The translations under genes and the position numbers were made by a program. DNA of 5,033 nt, taken from NCBI GenBank assembly GCA_030450655.1, contig JAKDIE010000141.1, positions 1 through 5,033 of the forward strand. The letters run 5' to 3'. This document shows positions 1 to 5,033 of the stretch, piece after piece (positions within the stretch are counted from its first letter, which is position 1; each line of letters begins with the position of its first letter). Source of the stretch: Ruaniaceae bacterium (lineage in GTDB: Bacteria > Actinomycetota > Actinomycetes > Actinomycetales > Actinomycetaceae). The notes below the pieces were generated by a model that ran no database searches, had not been told where the DNA came from, and was given only the letters and a program-made list of their open reading frames with translations.

Positions 1-1578
1 CCCAAGCGGCGCGGGCAGTCCGATGCGGCGAAGCTGGCCGACGACGCCCTGGAGCCCGCTGAGAGGCTCGCCGGCGGTACCAGCGAGGACGTGACGGCAA
101 CCCTCGCCACGCATCCGCTGCGGGAGATGGTCTCCCCCACGCGCGCCTACCCGCTCGCCGTCGACCGTCCGCTCGCCCTCGCGGGCAGTTGGTATGAGAT
201 GTTCCCGCGCTCGGAGGGCGCGAATTTCAATCTGAAGAAGGGCCGCTGGGTCTCGGGAACATTCGAGACGGCCGCGCACCGCCTGCCCGCCATTGCTGAG
301 ATGGGCTTCGACGTGGTCTACCTGACCCCGATCCACCCGATTGGCACCACCAATCGCAAGGGCCGCAACAACTCGCTCACTGCCCGCGCAGGCGATCCGG
401 GCTCCCCATACGGCATCGGCTCCGCCGAGGGCGGCCATGACGCGATCCACCCCGAACTCGGCACGTTCGAGGACTTCGATACCTTTGTGGGGCGCGCCAA
501 GGAACTCGGCCTCGAGGTGGCCCTCGATATCGCGCTCCAGTGCTCCCCCGATCACCCGTGGGTCACCGAGCATCCAGAATGGTTCACCACGCGCGGCGAC
601 GGCACCATCGCTTACGCCGAAAACCCTCCCAAGAAGTACCAGGACATTTACCCGCTGAACTTCGATAACGACCCGGAGGGCATTTACGTCGCCATCCGCG
701 ACATGCTCGCTCTCTGGGTGAGCCACGGAGTCACGCTCTTCCGCGTGGACAACCCGCACACGAAATCGCTGGACTTCTGGCAGCGCCTGCTTGGGGAGTT
801 CCGGCAGGATCACCCGGACGTCGTCTTCCTCGCCGAGGCATTCACCAATCCCGCGATGATGCGCACGCTCGGAGCGATCGGATTCCACCAGTCGTACACG
901 TACTTCACCTGGCGCAACGAAAAGTGGGAGATCGAGGAGTACCTGAAAGAGATCTCCACCGAGACCTCACACGTGTTGCGGCCCGCATTCTGGCCCACCA
1001 CACACGACATCCTGACGCCGTTCATGCAGCAAGGCGGCACGGCAGCCTTCGCATTGCGCGCGGTCCTCGCCGCCACGGGGGCACCCACGTGGGGCATCTA
1101 CTCGGGCTACGAGTTCGTGGAGAACGTAGCGCGGCCAGGGGTCGAGGAGCAGATCGACAACGAGAAGTACGAGTTCCGCCCACGCCCGTGGGCACGCGCC
1201 CACGAGACCGGGATCCCGCAACTCCTCACGAAGCTCAACAACGCGCGCCGCGCGCACCCGGCGTTGCGTCAGCTTCACAACATCACGATCCACTCCACCT
1301 CGGACGAGAAGGTCCTCGCGTTCTCACGGCGCGTCCCTGGCCGCTTCACGGAATCCGGCCAGGATGATGTGGTCCTCGTGGTCCTTACGCTTGATCCCTT
1401 CTCGACCCACGAAGCGATGGTCTACCTCGACGTGAAGGCCCTTGGCGGAGAATCCGGCAGCACGTTCCGGCTACGCGATGAGCTCTCCGGCGCCGAGTAT
1501 CGCTGGGGTGACGAAGGCTTCGTGCGCCTCGACCCGCGCGTCTCCACCGCCCACGTCTTCGCCGTATCCCCGGCATGA
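1..1578 (+). CDS. glgE: GlgE, alpha-1,4-glucan:maltose-1-phosphate maltosyltransferase (GH13 subfamily 3), 5'-partial
   Basis: This cytosolic enzyme transfers maltosyl units from alpha-maltose 1-phosphate to the non-reducing end of alpha-1,4-glucans, releasing phosphate (EC 2.4.99.16). The reading frame is open from base 1, giving 525 residues, so the 5' end is cut off by the window edge. Visible (window codon numbers): the N-terminal region leading to SWYEMFPRSEG; the barrel strand GFDVVYLTPIHPIG (102-115); DIALQCSPDHPWV (from 176); the donor-site segment NPPKKYQDIYPLNF (N208, K211, Y213); FRVDNPHTK with nucleophile D250; FLAEAF with acid/base E279; TTHD with D336; then a C-terminal beta domain. 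The spacings match Streptomyces coelicolor GlgE D394, E423, D480, N352, K355 and Y357 (recalled numbering) with one constant offset of 144. About 140-150 residues are therefore missing, and the full protein would be near 670, normal for the family. A GTG at 91 is in frame but is unlikely to be the true start: coding-like sequence continues upstream of it and it lacks a well-spaced ribosome binding site. Its stop codon overlaps the pep2 start. Identity is very secure; only the start is unknown. Confidence 0.96.
   Translation, partial: PKRRGQSDAAKLADDALEPAERLAGGTSEDVTATLATHPLREMVSPTRAYPLAVDRPLALAGSWYEMFPRSEGANFNLKKGRWVSGTFETAAHRLPAIAEMGFDVVYLTPIHPIGTTNRKGRNNSLTARAGDPGSPYGIGSAEGGHDAIHPELGTFEDFDTFVGRAKELGLEVALDIALQCSPDHPWVTEHPEWFTTRGDGTIAYAENPPKKYQDIYPLNFDNDPEGIYVAIRDMLALWVSHGVTLFRVDNPHTKSLDFWQRLLGEFRQDHPDVVFLAEAFTNPAMMRTLGAIGFHQSYTYFTWRNEKWEIEEYLKEISTETSHVLRPAFWPTTHDILTPFMQQGGTAAFALRAVLAATGAPTWGIYSGYEFVENVARPGVEEQIDNEKYEFRPRPWARAHETGIPQLLTKLNNARRAHPALRQLHNITIHSTSDEKVLAFSRRVPGRFTESGQDDVVLVVLTLDPFSTHEAMVYLDVKALGGESGSTFRLRDELSGAEYRWGDEGFVRLDPRVSTAHVFAVSPA
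1575..1578 (+). other. ATGA stop/start overlap joining glgE and pep2
   Basis: The pep2 ATG (1575-1577) shares bases with the glgE TGA (1576-1578). The bases just upstream (CGCCGTATCCCCGGC) contain no purine-rich ribosome binding site. Known behaviour of such 4-base overlaps suggests that ribosomes finishing glgE reinitiate on pep2, which would tie the amount of kinase to the amount of transferase. The overlap is seen directly; the coupling is inferred. Confidence 0.85.
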
Positions 1579-2801
1579 CCCTCGCTCGCGCACTCGCCGC
1601 GTGGCTGCCACACCAGAGGTGGTATGCCACAAAACACCTCACTGCGGAGCTGCGCGTGGCCGAGGTACGTGATCTCGGCGGGCCATACCGGCTGGCGTTC
1701 GTCACCGACACCGCTCCGGAGGTTCCGGTGACCTATCAGGTTCCGATCGCCGCAGGGCCGGAAGCTCCGCCGGGGGTTGCGGTGGTGGGCCGCGTGGACG
1801 GGCAGTGGGTGTGGGACGCCTGCGGCGATCCGGGGTTCCAGGCGCTGCGCCTCGGCCGTGAATCCCCCGTCCCGGTGCGCGTTCTGACCGGCGAGCAATC
1901 GAACACGTCCGTGATCTGCGAACTCCCCGAGGGCGCCGTCATGACCAAGGTGTTCCGGGTGCTCCAGGACGGCCCGAATCCGGACGTGGAGCTCACCCAG
2001 GCCCTCACCCAGGCTGGCTGCCGGGCCGTGCCCACCTTCGTCTCCGCCGTGTACGGGACGTATCCGGCAGGCGAAGGGCACCTCCAGGTGACGAACGAGT
2101 ACATCGCCGACGCCGAGGACGCCTGGCGCACCGCTCTCGTCTCCGCTCGGCAGGGCGAGCCCTTTGAAGCACGGGGGCTTGGGGCAACGGTCGCGGAGGT
2201 CCACGGGCTCCTCGCGCAGGTGTGTGGGCAGTCCGACGGCGATCCCGGGACAGTCCTTGACGTGTGGCGGCAGCGGGCGGCACACGCCCTCGCGACCGTT
2301 CCCGCGCTGCAGGACTCTGCGGCCCTCATCGATCGTGTCTACGCCGCCGCGTACGCCTCCGAGTGGCCACGTTTTCAGCGCGTTCACGGCGATCTGCACC
2401 TCGGTCAAGTGATCCGTTCGGCCAGAGGCTGGATCCTTCTCGACTTCGAAGGAGAGCCGCTCCGCCCGCTCGCCGAGCGCCGTCTGCCCGATCTCGCCTT
2501 GCGGGACGTGGCGGGGATGCTGCGATCCTTCGACTACGCACAGGTCTCTTCCGAATCGACGGACGCGCATTGGGCTGCGCGCGCCCGCGCGGATTTCCTT
2601 GATGGATACGCCGAGATTTCCGGCGACGATCCGCGCGCCCATCGCGCACTGATGAGCGCTCTTGAACTCGACAAGGCCCTCTACGAGGCTGTGTACGAGG
2701 CGTCGAATCGGCCCGACTGGCTACATGTCCCGCTCGCGGGAATTCGACGGCTACTTTGTGACATAGACGCTGACATCCGCACCGAAAAAATGGGAGAGTA
2801 A
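1575..2801 (+). CDS. pep2: Maltokinase Pep2/Mak (ATP-dependent, forms alpha-maltose 1-phosphate)
   Basis: This is a cytosolic kinase that phosphorylates maltose with ATP at the anomeric position (EC 2.7.1.175), making the donor for GlgE. The 408-residue protein has the two-part fold expected of Mak. The N-terminal cap begins [10 protein letters not shown] (residues 11-20), the counterpart of the family's LPxQRWF(A/G)GK motif. An N-lobe follows with GEQSNTSVI, a lysine in MTKVFR (K125) and a likely partner acid in NPDVEL (E139). The C-lobe resembles aminoglycoside phosphotransferases: HGDLHLGQ carries the probable catalytic base D273, and DFEGEP carries the probable metal-binding D290. The segment [16 protein letters not shown] follows, as is usual in maltokinases. 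At 408 residues it is somewhat shorter than the mycobacterial enzyme (about 455), and the WYATKH part of the cap motif departs from the usual form. The ATG overlaps the glgE stop (ATGA) and has no obvious Shine-Dalgarno of its own, so translation is probably coupled to glgE. No TreS domain is fused to it. Assignment rests on motifs plus the glgE/glgB neighbourhood; another sugar kinase of the APH superfamily is unlikely. Confidence 0.93.
   Translation: MTLARALAAWLPHQRWYATKHLTAELRVAEVRDLGGPYRLAFVTDTAPEVPVTYQVPIAAGPEAPPGVAVVGRVDGQWVWDACGDPGFQALRLGRESPVPVRVLTGEQSNTSVICELPEGAVMTKVFRVLQDGPNPDVELTQALTQAGCRAVPTFVSAVYGTYPAGEGHLQVTNEYIADAEDAWRTALVSARQGEPFEARGLGATVAEVHGLLAQVCGQSDGDPGTVLDVWRQRAAHALATVPALQDSAALIDRVYAAAYASEWPRFQRVHGDLHLGQVIRSARGWILLDFEGEPLRPLAERRLPDLALRDVAGMLRSFDYAQVSSESTDAHWAARARADFLDGYAEISGDDPRAHRALMSALELDKALYEAVYEASNRPDWLHVPLAGIRRLLCDIDADIRTEKMGE
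2792..2798 (+). promoter_or_regulatory. Ribosome binding site for glgB (GGGAGAG)
   Basis: The purine-rich GGGAGAG lies in the last sense codons of pep2 and ends 7 bases before the glgB ATG at 2806. This is a normal Shine-Dalgarno distance and supports that ATG as the start. The site overlaps the pep2 coding end, so the same transcript must serve both genes. Confidence 0.8.
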
Positions 2802-2805
2802 GACC

Positions 2806-4983
2806 ATGAGCGAGTACTACCCAGTGGAACCATCAGACCTCACGACAGTGGCCCGCGGGCTCCACTACGACCCGCATAGTGTGCTAGGGGCGCACGTGTA
2901 CGACGGCGCTGTGACGATACGCACCTTGCGGCCCCTCGCGGAGGCCGTGGAGATCGTCACGCCGATCGCCTCGTACCCTGCAACGCACGAGTGTGATGGC
3001 ATTTGGGTGGCGATCGTCGAGGGCTCCACAGTCCCCGATTACCGCGTGCGAGTCACCTACGGCGAGACGACGAGCGTGGTGGACGATCCCTACCGCTTCC
3101 TGTCGAGCCTCGGCGAAATGGACCAGTACCTCATCGGAGAGGGGCGCCACGAAGAACTCTGGACCGTTCTCGGCGCACACCTGAAGTCCTACCCCTCAGA
3201 GATGGGCGAGGTGCACGGCGCCGCGTTTGCCGTGTGGGCACCGAACGCACGATCGGTGCGAGTGAAGGGCGACTTCAACTCCTGGAATGGTCAGCTCAGT
3301 GCCCTGCGCTCGCTCGGCGCCTCCGGCGTGTGGGAGATCTTCATCCCGGGCGCAGAGATCGGCCACCGCTACAAGTACGAGATCGCCTCCCGCGACGGCT
3401 CCTGGCTGGAGAAGGCAGACCCGATGGCACAGGCCACCGAGGTTCCGCCCTCGACCGCATCGGTCATCACGGCCTCCAGCTACTCCTGGGGCGATGACAC
3501 ATGGCTCGAGCGCCGGGCGGAAACGGATCCGCACTCAGGCCCGATGTCCATCTACGAGGTTCACCTCGCATCCTGGCGCCAGGGACTTGGCTACCGGGAC
3601 CTCGCGGACGAACTCGTGAACTACGTCAAGGAAATGAACTTCACGCACGTAGAGTTCATGCCCGTCGCGGAGCACCCCTTCGGTGGCTCCTGGGGCTACC
3701 AGGTGACGAGCTACTACGCACCCACCGCGCGCCTCGGTGTGCCCGATGATTTCCGTTACCTGGTCGATCGGCTCCACCAGGCCGGTATTGGCGTCATTCT
3801 CGACTGGGTTCCCGCACACTTCCCGAAGGACGCCTGGGCCCTCGCCCGGTTCGACGGCACCCCCCTCTACGAGGACCCAGATCCGCTACGCGGCGAGCAC
3901 CCCGACTGGGGCACGATGGTCTTCAACTTCGGGCGGCGCGAGGTCCGCAACTTCCTGGTCGCCAATGCGTTGTACTGGCTGCAGGAGTTCCACATCGACG
4001 GCCTGCGTGTAGACGCTGTCGCCTCGATGCTGTACCTCGACTACTCCCGCAAGGATGGCCAGTGGCGGCCGAACGCTCACGGCGGCCGCGAGAACCTTGA
4101 GGCGATCAGCTTCCTGCAGGAAACAACGGCCACCGCGTACCGCAAGGTGCCAGGCATCGTGATGATCGCGGAGGAGTCCACGGCGTGGCCGGGTATCACC
4201 GCCCCCACGAACGTGGGCGGACTCGGGTTCGGGCTGAAGTGGAACATGGGCTGGATGAATGACACACTCCGCTACCTTTCGGAGTTGCCAATCAACCGCC
4301 GCTACCACCACGGCGAGCTCACGTTCTCGCTCATTTACGCGTTCTCCGAGCAGTTCGTGCTTCCGATTTCCCACGACGAGGTCGTGCACGGCAAGGGCTC
4401 CGTAATGCGGAAGATGCCCGGGGATTGGTGGCAGCAACTCGCGGGCACCCGCGCCCTGTTCGCCTACCAGTGGTCACACCCGGGTAAGCAACTCATCTTC
4501 ATGGGCCAGGAGTTCGCTCAGGAAGCAGAGTGGAACGAATCCCGCGGGCTCGACTGGTGGCACATGGATAACCCCACCCATGCCGGTCTCGCGCGAATGG
4601 TCTCGCGCATGAATGAGCTCTACCAGGAAATCCCTGCGCTGTGGGCGGACGACTTCACTCATGAGGGCTTTGAATGGATCGAGGCCGGCGACGGCGATCA
4701 CAACACGCTCGTATACCTGCGGAAGACCCCTGACTTCTCCAGCCACCTCGTCTCAATCATCAACTTCGCGGGCGTCCCCCACGAGGGATACCGCGTGGGC
4801 CTGCCCCACGGCGGTGACTGGATCGAGGTCCTGAACACCGACGCCGAAGAGTACGGCGGCTCGGGAGTGGGCAACCTCGGCCGCGTGGTGGCTGAGGAGA
4901 TCCCGTGGCAAGGCCGTCCCTTCTCCGTGCGTCTGCGGGTTCCGCCGCTCGGCGCACTCTGGCTCTTGCCAGACGTGAAGTAG
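2806..4983 (+). CDS. glgB: GlgB, 1,4-alpha-glucan branching enzyme (GH13 subfamily 9, N1-CBM48 type)
   Basis: This cytosolic enzyme cuts an alpha-1,4-glucan chain and rejoins it through an alpha-1,6 bond, creating branch points (EC 2.4.1.18). The 725-residue length matches full-size bacterial GlgB (E. coli 728, M. tuberculosis 731). Domains in order: an N1 beta-sandwich (about 1-115, with the signature DPHSVLGAH); a CBM48 domain (about 137-220, [21 protein letters not shown] around 141-161); a GH13 barrel beginning at [11 protein letters not shown]; and a C-terminal all-beta domain from about residue 620. All four GH13 regions are intact: DWVPAHF (D333, H338), [11 protein letters not shown] with nucleophile D403, MIAEES with acid/base E456, and [12 protein letters not shown] with transition-state stabiliser D524. 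These correspond to E. coli D335, D405, E458 and D526 with a constant shift of two. LDWW at 582-585 is also typical. The start is well supported by the GGGAGAG site and the 4-base gap from pep2. It is the last gene before a strong hairpin, so it probably closes the operon. In this pathway it branches the chains that GlgE extends. Identity is essentially certain. Confidence 0.98.
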   Translation: MSEYYPVEPSDLTTVARGLHYDPHSVLGAHVYDGAVTIRTLRPLAEAVEIVTPIASYPATHECDGIWVAIVEGSTVPDYRVRVTYGETTSVVDDPYRFLSSLGEMDQYLIGEGRHEELWTVLGAHLKSYPSEMGEVHGAAFAVWAPNARSVRVKGDFNSWNGQLSALRSLGASGVWEIFIPGAEIGHRYKYEIASRDGSWLEKADPMAQATEVPPSTASVITASSYSWGDDTWLERRAETDPHSGPMSIYEVHLASWRQGLGYRDLADELVNYVKEMNFTHVEFMPVAEHPFGGSWGYQVTSYYAPTARLGVPDDFRYLVDRLHQAGIGVILDWVPAHFPKDAWALARFDGTPLYEDPDPLRGEHPDWGTMVFNFGRREVRNFLVANALYWLQEFHIDGLRVDAVASMLYLDYSRKDGQWRPNAHGGRENLEAISFLQETTATAYRKVPGIVMIAEESTAWPGITAPTNVGGLGFGLKWNMGWMNDTLRYLSELPINRRYHHGELTFSLIYAFSEQFVLPISHDEVVHGKGSVMRKMPGDWWQQLAGTRALFAYQWSHPGKQLIFMGQEFAQEAEWNESRGLDWWHMDNPTHAGLARMVSRMNELYQEIPALWADDFTHEGFEWIEAGDGDHNTLVYLRKTPDFSSHLVSIINFAGVPHEGYRVGLPHGGDWIEVLNTDAEEYGGSGVGNLGRVVAEEIPWQGRPFSVRLRVPPLGALWLLPDVK

Positions 4984-4993
4984 CGAAACGCAG

Positions 4994-5021
4994 TAGGGCC
5001 CCGGCGATTGCCGGGGCCCTA
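4994..5021 (+). terminator. GC-rich hairpin downstream of glgB, likely operon terminator
   Basis: A perfect 12-bp inverted repeat (TAGGGCCCCGGC / GCCGGGGCCCTA, 4994-5005 and 5010-5021) flanks a 4-base loop GATT. It begins 10 bases after the glgB stop codon. Only a weak T-rich tail (TTGCTT) follows, not a full U-tract, which is common for actinobacterial terminators. The stem is visible in the sequence; its role in stopping transcription or stabilising the 3' end of the mRNA is inferred from position and strength. The window ends 12 bases later. Confidence 0.85.
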
Positions 5022-5033
5022 TTGCTTGCCCAA

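Noticed and set aside
91..93. GTG codon as the start of a 495-residue GlgE
   Set aside because: The frame stays open upstream to base 1 with coding-like sequence. Catalytic spacing against S. coelicolor GlgE implies about 144 residues before the window. No ribosome binding site lies at a proper distance from the GTG. A 495-residue GlgE would lack its N-terminal domain.
1422..2642. Long open frame (406 codons) on the minus strand opposite pep2
   Set aside because: Long antisense frames are expected opposite high-G+C coding sequence. Its translation is rich in Arg, Gly, His and Pro without recognisable motifs, while the plus strand encodes a convincing maltokinase with intact catalytic motifs.
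3886..4437. Minus-strand open frame of 183 codons opposite glgB
   Set aside because: It lies fully inside glgB over the catalytic regions and shows no family motif, so it is a codon-bias shadow of glgB.
1..5033. An undescribed defence, mobile or regulatory system
   Set aside because: Nearly every base is explained by three well-known glucan metabolism genes with complete catalytic motifs and a terminator. I see no direct repeats, insertion sequence ends, tRNA, CRISPR repeats or compositional break.

Overview
The window looks like chromosomal DNA from a high-G+C Gram-positive bacterium (Actinomycetota). The evidence is the strong G/C bias at third codon positions, the tight head-to-tail packing of genes, and the gene content: GlgE, a Pep2-type maltokinase and an N1-type GlgB together are typical of actinobacterial alpha-glucan metabolism. 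I cannot fix the genus. Details of the GlgE sequence (a TTHD motif instead of the NTPD I associate with Streptomyces and Mycobacterium) would fit a smaller actinobacterial lineage, but that is a guess.

Layout, all on the plus strand: (1) positions 1-1578 hold the C-terminal part (525 residues, about four fifths) of the maltosyltransferase GlgE, whose start lies upstream of the window. (2) Positions 1575-2801 hold the maltokinase Pep2/Mak, whose ATG overlaps the glgE stop codon. (3) Positions 2806-4983 hold the complete glycogen branching enzyme GlgB, which starts 4 bases after the pep2 stop and has a Shine-Dalgarno sequence inside the end of pep2. (4) Positions 4994-5021 form a perfect 12-bp GC-rich hairpin that probably ends the operon. 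No stretch longer than about 50 bases lacks a gene, and I see no RNA gene, mobile element, CRISPR array or internal promoter.

Together the three enzymes form the core of the GlgE pathway. Pep2 phosphorylates maltose with ATP to give alpha-maltose 1-phosphate. GlgE transfers the maltosyl unit onto the non-reducing end of an alpha-1,4-glucan. GlgB then adds alpha-1,6 branches. The trehalose synthase gene treS, which often lies between glgE and pep2 in related operons, is absent from that position, so the source of maltose must be encoded elsewhere or upstream. All expected catalytic residues that can be checked are present, so this is a conserved, probably functional operon rather than an undescribed system.
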